A DNA stretch of 12,283 nucleotides from assembly GCA_001509335.1 (NCBI GenBank), contig LGGY01000150.1:1-12283 (forward strand), given 5' to 3'. The first letter of the stretch is position 1. Every line of letters starts with the position of its first letter. Below are positions 6,332-12,283 of the stretch, in pieces. This DNA comes from Fidelibacterota bacterium 46_43 (GTDB lineage Bacteria; Fidelibacterota; Fidelibacteria; Fidelibacterales; Fidelibacteraceae). Both the position numbers and the translations under genes were made by a program. The notes under the pieces are model-generated. The model ran no database searches. It was not told the origin of the DNA and was given only the letters and a program-made list of their open reading frames with translations.

Positions 6332-7299
6332 TACGCTTTCTGGATAAAAACGTTTTTACACAGGTCCAAAAGAAACCTACCCGGGATGCCTTCGGTCTGG
6401 CCACGTCCGCTATGGGTGAAACGGATGACCGGATCGTGGTGTTAACTGCTGATGTCTCAGGATCGGTCCGGGCAAACTGGTTTGCCGAAAAATTCCCCGA
6501 CCGCTTTTACAATATGGGGATTTCCGAGCAGAATATGGTGGCCGTGGCCGCGGGGATGGCCCGGGAAGGACTCCTGCCCTATGTTTCCACCTTCGGTGTG
6601 TTTATTACCGGCCGGTGTTATGACCAAGTGAGGGTGTTGCTGGCTTATTCCAACACCAATGTCAAACTTGTGGCAACCCATACCGGTGTCACAGTCGGTG
6701 AAGATGGAGTCACCCACCAGATGCTGGAAGATGTGGCCTTGATGCAGACATTGCCCCGTATGCGAGTGATTGTCCCCTGCGACACCCGGGAAGCCATCAA
6801 AGCCCTTACAGCGGTAAAAGAGATGGAAGGCCCTTTTTATATCCGCCTGGGGCGGCAAAGTGCACCACTGGTGACATCGGAAGAAGCTCCTTTTGAGTTG
6901 GGAAAATCCCTCATGCTTCAGGATGGAGAGGATGTAACGGTTATCGCCAACGGCGTGCTGGTCTATGAAGCCCTGATGGCGGCTCAAACCCTGGCAGAGG
7001 AAAATATTTCCGTCCGTGTGCTGAATATGCATACAGTTAAACCCCTGGATCATGAAGCCCTTATGGCGGCTGCCCTGGAAACGGGTGCTTTTGTAACGGC
7101 GGAAGAGCACCAGTGTCTGGGTGGACTTGGAAGTGCCGTGTCGGTGTGGAGTTCGCAAAATAAGCCGGTACCTATTGAAATGGTGGGCATGAAAGATCAG
7201 TTCGGTCAGTCCGGAAAAGCCGATGAACTCCTGGATTACTATCATCTCAGAGCTCCCGATATTGCACAGGCTGTCCGGAAAGTTCTCAAACGAAAATGA
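6328..7299 (+). CDS. Transketolase, C-terminal (pyrimidine-binding and C-terminal domain) subunit
   Basis: This 323-residue partner completes the split enzyme. The pyrimidine-binding domain (~15-180) contains GISEQNMV (64-71), where Glu67 should activate the aminopyrimidine ring of ThDP. The loop with THTGVTVGEDGVTHQ follows; its His residues line the active site in transketolases. The C-terminal domain (~190-323) carries VIANG, LNMHTVKPLD and the EEHQCLGGLGS segment typical of the regulatory/C-terminal fold. The start overlaps the upstream subunit's stop by 4 bases, which should keep the two subunits at equal dose. The stop lies 4 bases before the ruvB start. A related 1-deoxyxylulose-5-phosphate synthase C-half was considered, but the split form and the paired N subunit favour transketolase. 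Confidence 0.94.
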   Translation: MIRFLDKNVFTQVQKKPTRDAFGLATSAMGETDDRIVVLTADVSGSVRANWFAEKFPDRFYNMGISEQNMVAVAAGMAREGLLPYVSTFGVFITGRCYDQVRVLLAYSNTNVKLVATHTGVTVGEDGVTHQMLEDVALMQTLPRMRVIVPCDTREAIKALTAVKEMEGPFYIRLGRQSAPLVTSEEAPFELGKSLMLQDGEDVTVIANGVLVYEALMAAQTLAEENISVRVLNMHTVKPLDHEALMAAALETGAFVTAEEHQCLGGLGSAVSVWSSQNKPVPIEMVGMKDQFGQSGKADELLDYYHLRAPDIAQAVRKVLKRK

Positions 7300-7303
7300 T
7301 ATA

Positions 7304-8338
7304 ATGAGGACAGAATTTACCAATCCTGCCTGGAAGGAGCAGGAAGAAGAACTGGAAACTAACCTCAGGCCTGCTGTCCTGGAAGAATTTGTCGGACAAA
7401 AGCGTTTGGTTGAAAAGCTGAAAATCTATATTGAGGCAGCTAAAAAGCGGGGGGAACCCCTGGATCATGTTTTACTGTTCGGTCCGCCCGGACTTGGGAA
7501 AACTACTTTGGCTCACATCATCGCCCACGAGTTGAACGCCGGAATCAAGGTCACCTCCGGACCGGTGCTGGAGCGGGCAGGTGACTTGGCGGGTTTGCTG
7601 ACCAATCTGAATTTTTGTGATGTGCTTTTCATCGACGAGGTCCATCGGACCAACCGGGTGGTGGAAGAGTACCTGTACTCCGCCATGGAGGATTTCCGTA
7701 TTGACATCATGATCGATAAAGGTCCCAGTGCCAGGAGCATTCAGTTGGATCTGGAAGGCTTTACACTGGTGGGAGCCACAACCCGAGCTGGACTTCTGAC
7801 CTCTCCCATCCGGGCCCGCTTTGGGATTGTTCTGCGCCTGGATTATTACAATTTTAAGGATTTGACACGCATTATTACCCGTTCTGCGGGCATATTGAAT
7901 ATAGATATTACACCGGAAGGAGCTGCCGAAATTGCCCGACGATCCCGGGGAACTCCCCGGATTGCCAACAGATTGCTTCGGCGATGCAGAGATTTCGCCC
8001 AGGTGAGGGCTGATGGAGTAATTACCCTGGAAACAGCCCGGGATGCTCTTGAAATGCTGGAAGTGGACAATCTGGGGCTCGATGAGATGGATCTTCGTAT
8101 TTTGAAAACCCTGGTCAAAACCTTTGAAGGGGGGCCGGTAGGACTTCAGAATCTGGCGGTTGCCATCGGAGAGGAAGCGGAAACCATCGAGGAAGTCTAT
8201 GAACCCTACCTGATTCAGGAAGGATTCCTGAAGCGTACTTCCCGGGGACGGATTGCCCTGCTGCGGGCGTATGAACACCTGAATCTGGAACTTTCGAACC
8301 CAAAGAGACAGGAGACACTTTTCAATGACAAAATTTGA
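7304..8338 (+). CDS. ruvB: Holliday junction branch-migration ATPase RuvB
   Basis: RuvB is the hexameric motor that, with RuvA, drives branch migration at Holliday junctions. I chose the ATG at 7304, giving 344 residues beginning MRTEFTNPAW, because it fits family length (~335-350). An upstream in-frame ATG at 7223 would add 27 residues encoded inside the transketolase gene. Walker A is GPPGLGKTT (60-68), Walker B DVLFIDE (106-112), sensor 1 GATTR (157-161), the arginine finger Arg170 in SPIRARFG, and sensor 2 RGTPRIANRLLRR (205-217). The winged-helix DNA-binding domain covers ~250-335, with GLDEMD, GGPVGL and EPYLIQEGFL. Position 116 after DEVHR is Thr where Leu is usual. No good Shine-Dalgarno is present; translation is probably coupled to the transketolase stop 4 bases upstream. 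ruvA and ruvC are not in the window. It overlaps queA, a common neighbour of ruvB. Confidence 0.97.
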   Translation: MRTEFTNPAWKEQEEELETNLRPAVLEEFVGQKRLVEKLKIYIEAAKKRGEPLDHVLLFGPPGLGKTTLAHIIAHELNAGIKVTSGPVLERAGDLAGLLTNLNFCDVLFIDEVHRTNRVVEEYLYSAMEDFRIDIMIDKGPSARSIQLDLEGFTLVGATTRAGLLTSPIRARFGIVLRLDYYNFKDLTRIITRSAGILNIDITPEGAAEIARRSRGTPRIANRLLRRCRDFAQVRADGVITLETARDALEMLEVDNLGLDEMDLRILKTLVKTFEGGPVGLQNLAVAIGEEAETIEEVYEPYLIQEGFLKRTSRGRIALLRAYEHLNLELSNPKRQETLFNDKI

Positions 8339-9395
8339 AATTTTTGATACCCAGCCAAAAACATACCGGCTGTCGGATTTTGATTATGAGTTACCGGAGG
8401 AACTCATCGCCCAGTATCCAACAGAAAAACGGGGCGATTCCCGGATGCTGGTCGTCCACTCTGAAACAGAGAAATTGGAAGATAAACATATTCAGGATTT
8501 TGTGGATTATCTCGAGCCGGGGGATTGTCTGGTTTATAATGATACCCGGGTTTTCCCGGCTAAGCTGATTGCCAAAAAGGACAAAACCGATGCCACTGTT
8601 GAGGTCTTTCTTTTGCGGGAACTGGAAAACCAGATCTGGGAAATCCTGGTCAAACCGGCCCGGAAAGTCCGCATTGGGAATAAACTCCGCTTTAGTGAAT
8701 ATATTTATAGCGATGTGATTGACAATACCGTCTCCGGCGGGCGGGTGATCCGGCATAATTGCTCTAATGAGGAGTTTATGGAGTTTGTCCTGAAAGAAGG
8801 GCACTCACCCCTTCCGCCCTATATCACCCGGGATAGTGAACCCATGGACCGGGAACGGTATCAGACTATTTTTGCGAAAAAACCCGGTGCTGTGGCTGCA
8901 CCGACAGCCGGACTCCATTTCAATGAGGAACTGGTTAAGAAAATCGAAAAAAAGGGCGTGAAGATGGTTCCCATTACCCTCCATATCGGCCTGGGAACAT
9001 TTCGGCAGGTTATGGTGGAAGATCTGCACCGCCATCACATGGATTCGGAATACTTTGAAATTTCTGAATCGTCGGCAAAAGCCATCAATGATGTAAAAGA
9101 GAAGGGAAAGCGGATTATAGCCATGGGTGCCTCGGTGGTAAGGGCCCTGGAATCCTCTATGATTACAGGCACGGATGTGAATCCCAAAAAGGCCTGGACC
9201 GATAAATTCATCTTTCCGCCCCAGGAAATCAAGGTGGTGGATGTCTTATTGACCAATTTACATCAGCCCAAATCCACCTTGTTGATTCTGGCCGCCTCTT
9301 TTGTGGACCGAAATTTTCTGTTGAAGGCCTACAAGCATGCCCTGGATGAAAAGTACCGTTTTCTATCCTATGGCGATGCCATGTTGATTCTCTGA
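8325..9395 (+). CDS. queA: S-adenosylmethionine:tRNA ribosyltransferase-isomerase QueA
   Basis: QueA transfers and isomerises the ribosyl group of SAM onto preQ1 at the wobble position of certain tRNAs, giving epoxyqueuosine. The 356-residue protein has the usual landmarks: LSDFDYELPEELIAQYP (16-32), VYNDTRVFPAKL, the APTAGLHF segment, LHIGLGTF, and a C-terminal LLTNLHQPKSTLLILAASF block. Its N-terminus is about a dozen residues longer than the common start at the LSDFDY block, but no other ATG, GTG or TTG lies between, and AGGAG precedes the ATG at 8325 by about ten bases. It overlaps ruvB by 14 bases. tgt, yajC and queG are not here, so the rest of the queuosine pathway must be elsewhere or preQ1 is salvaged. 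The next gene, ispD, begins 5 bases after the stop. Confidence 0.97.
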   Translation: MTKFEIFDTQPKTYRLSDFDYELPEELIAQYPTEKRGDSRMLVVHSETEKLEDKHIQDFVDYLEPGDCLVYNDTRVFPAKLIAKKDKTDATVEVFLLRELENQIWEILVKPARKVRIGNKLRFSEYIYSDVIDNTVSGGRVIRHNCSNEEFMEFVLKEGHSPLPPYITRDSEPMDRERYQTIFAKKPGAVAAPTAGLHFNEELVKKIEKKGVKMVPITLHIGLGTFRQVMVEDLHRHHMDSEYFEISESSAKAINDVKEKGKRIIAMGASVVRALESSMITGTDVNPKKAWTDKFIFPPQEIKVVDVLLTNLHQPKSTLLILAASFVDRNFLLKAYKHALDEKYRFLSYGDAMLIL

Positions 9396-9400
9396 GATTT

Positions 9401-10123
9401 ATGCAAACCTTAGCACGTGAAAGTGTCTCCGTTATTATTCCCGCCGCCGGTCAGGGGACACGGATGGGCACTTCAACCCCCAAACCCTTTCTTCCCATCA
9501 AAGAAAAACCCATCCTCTGGTATACCCTTACCCGTTTTCTGACCAATCCCCTCGTGTCTGAAATTATTCTGGTGGTAACTCCTGCCATGTGGGAGGATGC
9601 CGAAACCCTTGCTGCTTCCCTGAAATCTGCCATTCCTGTAAAAATCCGGGAAGGGGGGAAGGAACGGCAGGATTCGGTTTGGCAGGGTATTCAGGCTGCT
9701 ACCCGGGGAAACAGCGTGTTGGCAGTCCATGATGCCGTACGCCCCTTTTTTGCCCCTTCTGTGCTGCATGACGGCATGCAATTGCTAAAAACGTTCCACG
9801 GTGCTGCTGCCGGGGTGCCGGTGGTTCATACGATAAAAAAAACGGAAGGACAGAAAATCACAGAAACGGTACCACGGGATTCTCTGGTGCAGATCCATAC
9901 TCCGCAACTTTTTCATGCCTCTATCCTGAAAACAGTCTATGAAAAAGCTTTCTCCGATAATTATTATGGCACCGATGAATGTATGCTGGCAGAACGGTAT
10001 GGCTATAAGCTGGCTGTGATTCCGGATACACCTGAAAATATTAAAATAACCACGCCCTTTGATCTGCAAATGGCGGAAATACTGGTAAAAAAATATGAAT
10101 TCTCGTATTGGCCAGGGACATGA
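9401..10123 (+). CDS. ispD: 2-C-methyl-D-erythritol 4-phosphate cytidylyltransferase IspD
   Basis: IspD couples CTP to methylerythritol phosphate, the third step of the MEP isoprenoid route. The 240-residue protein shows the nucleotide-binding start VIIPAAGQGTRMG (11-23) with Arg21 and Lys28, which match catalytic E. coli residues. It also has the GGKERQDSVWQG segment (85-96), VHDAVRPF (99-106), the VPRD motif with Arg149, TDECMLAERYG (181-191) and the closing NIKITTPFDL (203-212). The second lysine usually followed by Gln (PKQ) is PKPF here, a minor change. The start has only a weak upstream GAG, so coupling to queA, 5 bases away, is likely. It overlaps ispF by 29 bases. ispD and ispF are often adjacent or fused, and this arrangement is one step short of fusion. 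Confidence 0.96.
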   Translation: MQTLARESVSVIIPAAGQGTRMGTSTPKPFLPIKEKPILWYTLTRFLTNPLVSEIILVVTPAMWEDAETLAASLKSAIPVKIREGGKERQDSVWQGIQAATRGNSVLAVHDAVRPFFAPSVLHDGMQLLKTFHGAAAGVPVVHTIKKTEGQKITETVPRDSLVQIHTPQLFHASILKTVYEKAFSDNYYGTDECMLAERYGYKLAVIPDTPENIKITTPFDLQMAEILVKKYEFSYWPGT

Positions 10124-10586
10124 TGTCCATCGCCTGGCAGAAGGACGCCCCCTGATTCTTGGCGGTGTGACCATCCCACATCCAAAAGGTCTTGTCGGGC
10201 ACAGCGATGCCGATGTATTGACCCATGCCGTGATGGATGCCCTTCTGGGTGCAGCCGCCCTGGGGGATATCGGGACCCATTTTCCCGATACAGATCCGGT
10301 ATATTACAATGCGGACAGCCTGAAACTTTTGGAAAAGGTGGTTTCTCTGCTGGAACAACACGGATATGCCATCGTAAATGTGGATGCGACCCTGATCCTT
10401 CAAAAACCGAAAATTGCCCCCTTCATTTCCAAAATCCGCAAAAACCTTTCCCGGGTGATGCACATTCCCCTCGAAGCTGTTTCCGTAAAAGCCACTACCG
10501 AAGAAGGATTGGGATTCACCGGCCGGGAAGAGGGGATTACGGCAATGGCAGTTTGTTTGATAAGTGATGAGGGGCGAAACAGTTGA
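10095..10586 (+). CDS. ispF: 2-C-methyl-D-erythritol 2,4-cyclodiphosphate synthase IspF
   Basis: IspF cyclises CDP-methylerythritol 2-phosphate, releasing CMP, the fifth step of the MEP pathway; the enzyme is a trimer with zinc at subunit interfaces. The start is fixed by the canonical N-terminus RIGQGHDVHRL. Zinc ligands match the family: Asp10, His12 and His44 (ADVLTHA). GHSDAD (35-40), GDIGTHFPDTD (57-67) and the C-terminal VKATTEEGLGFTGREEGITA block are intact. There is no Shine-Dalgarno, and the gene begins 29 bases inside ispD, so it is probably translated by coupling. At 163 residues it is slightly long. The last ~8 residues (ISDEGRNS) are unlike the normal ending, and the stop codon lies in the first unit of a heptanucleotide repeat, as if the end of the gene has been reshaped by the repeat. 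Confidence 0.96.
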   Translation: MNSRIGQGHDVHRLAEGRPLILGGVTIPHPKGLVGHSDADVLTHAVMDALLGAAALGDIGTHFPDTDPVYYNADSLKLLEKVVSLLEQHGYAIVNVDATLILQKPKIAPFISKIRKNLSRVMHIPLEAVSVKATTEEGLGFTGREEGITAMAVCLISDEGRNS

Positions 10587-10607
10587 CAGTCGGTAGCGGG
10601 CAGTCGA
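10580..10607. repeat. Four degenerate heptanucleotide units, consensus CAGTCGR
   Basis: The stretch divides exactly into CAGTTGA, CAGTCGG, TAGCGGG and CAGTCGA. The last three bases of the first unit are the ispF stop codon. This is the first block of a repeat mosaic that occupies much of the 239-base gap between ispF and gltX. I see no open reading frame with coding character in that gap. Confidence 0.7.
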
Positions 10608-10622
10608 TTGGGGAAAGATGGA

Positions 10623-10646
10623 TTTGATTGGATGATTGAATCGATG
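10623..10646. repeat. Short-period repeat, roughly 8-base units like GATGATTG
   Basis: TTTGATTG, GATGATTG and AATCGATG follow one another without gaps, all variants of an ATGATTGA-type phrase. Homology between units is weaker than in the flanking heptamer blocks, so the period could be 7-8. Confidence 0.45.
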
Positions 10647-10669
10647 AACATATCAGGAGCGAAGCGACG

Positions 10670-10697
10670 CCAACTTCCAACTTCCAGCTTCTAACTT
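10670..10697. repeat. Four heptanucleotide units, consensus CCAACTT
   Basis: The stretch divides into CCAACTT, CCAACTT, CCAGCTT and CTAACTT, with at most one or two changes per unit. It is the cleanest tandem block in the ispF-gltX spacer. Such short tandem heptamers resemble in style the STRR sequences known from cyanobacteria, though the units differ. Confidence 0.8.
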
Positions 10698-10786
10698 CTG
10701 AAAAATGTTGCAAAGCAGCGTTTGAACAGCGGAAAGCAGTGCCTGAATCCCATGAACCCACAAACAACGAACGAAGTTAAGTGCTC

Positions 10787-10814
10787 AACGTCTAAACTAA
10801 ACCTTTAAACGTAA
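10787..10814. repeat. A-rich heptamer-like block just upstream of gltX
   Basis: AACGTCT, AAACTAA, ACCTTTA and AACGTAA can be read as four very diverged 7-base units of an AAACgTTTA-like phrase. The block ends at the gltX ribosome binding site. Because the units are so diverged, it may be no more than AT-rich leader sequence. Confidence 0.3.
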
Positions 10815-10825
10815 AAGGAATTCCA

Positions 10826-12250
10826 ATGACTGTAATTGTTCGTTTTGCGCCCAGTCCCACAGGGTATTTGCATGTGGGAGGACACAGAACCGCTTTATAT
10901 AATTATCTGTTTGCCCGGAAGCACGGGGGGCGATTTATCCTCCGAATTGAAGATACAGACCAGTCCCGTTATATGGAAGGGGCTGTAGAGAATCTGGTCA
11001 AAAGCCTCCGGGCCATGGGACTGAATTGGGATGCAGGTCCGGATAAAGAGGATGAAAAAGGTCCCTATTATCAAAGCCGGCGTCTGGAAATTTACAATAA
11101 AGAAATTCTCCGCCTTCTGTCTTCCGGTAAGGCATACCGCTGTTTCTGTTCACCTGAACGCCTTGCAAAACTCCGGGAAAGGCAGCTTGCTGCCGGAGAA
11201 GCGCCGGGATATGACGGTTACTGCCGGCATCTGGATCCTCATGAGGCGGAAAAACAGGCTCAAAAAGAATCCCATGTCATCCGGATGCGGGTTCCCCATG
11301 AAGGCGCCATGACCTTTCACGATGAAATTCGCGGGGAAGTAACAGTAGAATTCAGCCGTGTGGACGATCAGGTGCTGATGAAATCGGATGGTTTTCCCAC
11401 CTATCACTTAGCCAATGTGGTGGATGATCATTACATGGGGGTGACCCATGTGATCCGCGGAGAAGAGTGGTTGCCTTCTCTTCCCAAACATCTGCTTTTA
11501 TATGATGACCTGGGCTGGGAAGCTCCGGTCTTTGCCCACTTGCCACTTCTGCTGAATCCGGACAAATCCAAGCTTTCCAAACGCCAGGGCGATGTGGCGG
11601 TGGAAGACTACCTGGCTAAAGGTTATTTGCCTCAGGCCTTGAATAATTTTCTGGCTCTCCTGGGCTGGAATCCCGGCGACGACCGGGAAATATTCTCCAT
11701 GGATGAGCTGATTGAGCTGTTCTCCCTGGACCGGGTGAACAAGGCAGGGGCGGTGTTTAACGTAGAAAAACTGGACTGGATGAACCAGCAATATATTCAG
11801 GCCATGGAAGATACCGCTTATCTGAAAGAAGCCCGTAAGTGGCTGTCCGGCATTGTGCTGAACGACCGGGGTGATGCCGCCCTCCTGGCTGTCAAATCCG
11901 GGCTCACACGTTTTAATGAGATTCCGAAAAAACTGGCTCCCTTTGTATCCGGTGTCTCCCTTCCCGGGGAAGGAGAAGCAGCCGAACTGATAGCTGCCGA
12001 GTCCACCCGTACGGTTCTTCAGACCTTAAAAGAAAAACTCATGACCCAATCCCTGGATGATCCGGTTGGATTTTTTCCCCTTATGAAAGGGATACAGAAA
12101 GAGACGGGTATTAAAGGCAAAAACCTTTGGATGCCGGTCCGTATTGCCCTAACAGGCGAACTCCACGGCCCCGAACTGGGCGTCATTGCCTATTATCTGG
12201 GAAATGAGGAAATGATCCGCCGTCTGGATAGAGTCCTGAAAGGCCTTTGA
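10826..12250 (+). CDS. gltX: Glutamyl-tRNA synthetase
   Basis: This class I synthetase charges tRNA with glutamate in the cytoplasm. The 474-residue length is normal. The HIGH motif reads HVGG (16-19) within FAPSPTGYLHVGG, followed by His20 where Ala is usual. The KMSKS equivalent is KLSKR (249-253). The zinc-binding knuckle is complete: Cys106, Cys108, Cys133 and His135, with spacing identical to E. coli GluRS. LRIEDTDQSR (39-48) is the glutamate/ATP site strand. The C-terminal anticodon-binding domain spans ~320-474 and includes KGKNLWMPVR and LTGELHGPEL. An AAGGAA ribosome binding site precedes the ATG. The gene is separated from ispF by a repeat-rich spacer and may have its own promoter, which I cannot place. 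The sequence alone does not tell whether the enzyme also misacylates tRNA-Gln. Confidence 0.97.
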   Translation: MTVIVRFAPSPTGYLHVGGHRTALYNYLFARKHGGRFILRIEDTDQSRYMEGAVENLVKSLRAMGLNWDAGPDKEDEKGPYYQSRRLEIYNKEILRLLSSGKAYRCFCSPERLAKLRERQLAAGEAPGYDGYCRHLDPHEAEKQAQKESHVIRMRVPHEGAMTFHDEIRGEVTVEFSRVDDQVLMKSDGFPTYHLANVVDDHYMGVTHVIRGEEWLPSLPKHLLLYDDLGWEAPVFAHLPLLLNPDKSKLSKRQGDVAVEDYLAKGYLPQALNNFLALLGWNPGDDREIFSMDELIELFSLDRVNKAGAVFNVEKLDWMNQQYIQAMEDTAYLKEARKWLSGIVLNDRGDAALLAVKSGLTRFNEIPKKLAPFVSGVSLPGEGEAAELIAAESTRTVLQTLKEKLMTQSLDDPVGFFPLMKGIQKETGIKGKNLWMPVRIALTGELHGPELGVIAYYLGNEEMIRRLDRVLKGL

Positions 12251-12283
12251 TGAAAACTTCCCTCAAGGCGTATGCAAAAATCA
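12250..12283 (+). CDS. ispE: Start of 4-diphosphocytidyl-2-C-methyl-D-erythritol kinase IspE (cut by window end)
   Basis: An ATG shares its A with the last base of the gltX stop (TGATG). The eleven visible codons read MKTSLKAYAKI. IspE proteins start with a short leader followed by the A-(P/Y)-AKINL substrate-site motif, which this fits up to the cut. Genomic context agrees, since ispD and ispF lie just upstream. IspE phosphorylates CDP-methylerythritol, the step between IspD and IspF. Only the first ~4% of the gene is visible, so the call rests on that motif and on context. Confidence 0.72.
   Translation, partial: MKTSLKAYAKI

Noticed and set aside
7223..7303. Upstream in-frame start for ruvB that would add 27 residues
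   Set aside because: The extra residues lie inside the transketolase gene and resemble no RuvB N-terminus. The ATG at 7304 gives a normal length.
6457..7323. Long minus-strand open frame of 288 codons opposite the transketolase C subunit
   Set aside because: It is fully antisense to a gene with clear motifs. Its translation is rich in His, Gly and Phe without a recognisable domain, as expected of a shadow frame.
7472..8278. Minus-strand open frame of 268 codons opposite ruvB
   Set aside because: The complementary strand encodes an intact RuvB. The antisense product has no motifs and an unusual composition.
10580..10814. CRISPR-like array
   Set aside because: Units are 7-8 bases, contiguous and without spacers, and there are no cas genes.

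Overview
The window reads as a chromosomal, mostly housekeeping segment of a Gram-negative-type bacterium. It carries a lipobox lipoprotein, no phage or transposon genes, and moderate GC. The RuvB sequence has wording I associate with the Bacteroidetes/Chlorobi/Marinimicrobia (FCB) side of the tree, for example LYSAMEDF followed by the IDIMIDKGPSARSIQ block and the GLDEMD motif. Together with the short-period extragenic repeats, this makes an uncultivated FCB-type lineage my best guess. That placement is from memory and is not tested.

Left part, 1-2427. The window opens inside the 3' end of an AAA15/ABC-like ATPase gene whose catalytic motifs look eroded. Its end faces a convergent minus-strand pair: a PEGA-cyclophilin lipoprotein (peptidyl-prolyl isomerase) and, upstream of it, a WalJ/YycJ-type metallo-beta-lactamase-fold hydrolase. 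An intrinsic terminator sits in the convergent gap, and palindromic extragenic sequence lies between the two minus-strand genes.

Middle part, 2428-5403. A divergent promoter region leads into a plus-strand unit of three genes. These encode a small four-helix membrane protein of unknown function, a CPA2-type cation:proton antiporter fused to a C-terminal PTS EIIA (PtsN-like) domain, and a stand-alone cytoplasmic parvulin (PpiC-like).

Right part, 5477-12283. A tightly packed and largely overlapping gene train holds the two subunits of a split transketolase, ruvB (Holliday junction motor), queA (queuosine tRNA modification), ispD and ispF (MEP isoprenoid pathway). A 239-base spacer of degenerate short-period repeats then precedes gltX (glutamyl-tRNA synthetase). 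The last 34 bases start a new gene with the N-terminal motif of ispE. The MEP genes D, F and E are thus collected here with gltX inserted among them, next to a transketolase that makes and consumes glyceraldehyde 3-phosphate, one of the MEP pathway's starting substrates.

I found no convincing previously undescribed system. The points most worth a second look are the motif-eroded ATPase at the left edge, the repeat mosaic between ispF and gltX, the antiporter-EIIA fusion with its unassigned central segment and its small membrane partner, and the palindromic sequence downstream of the walJ-like gene.
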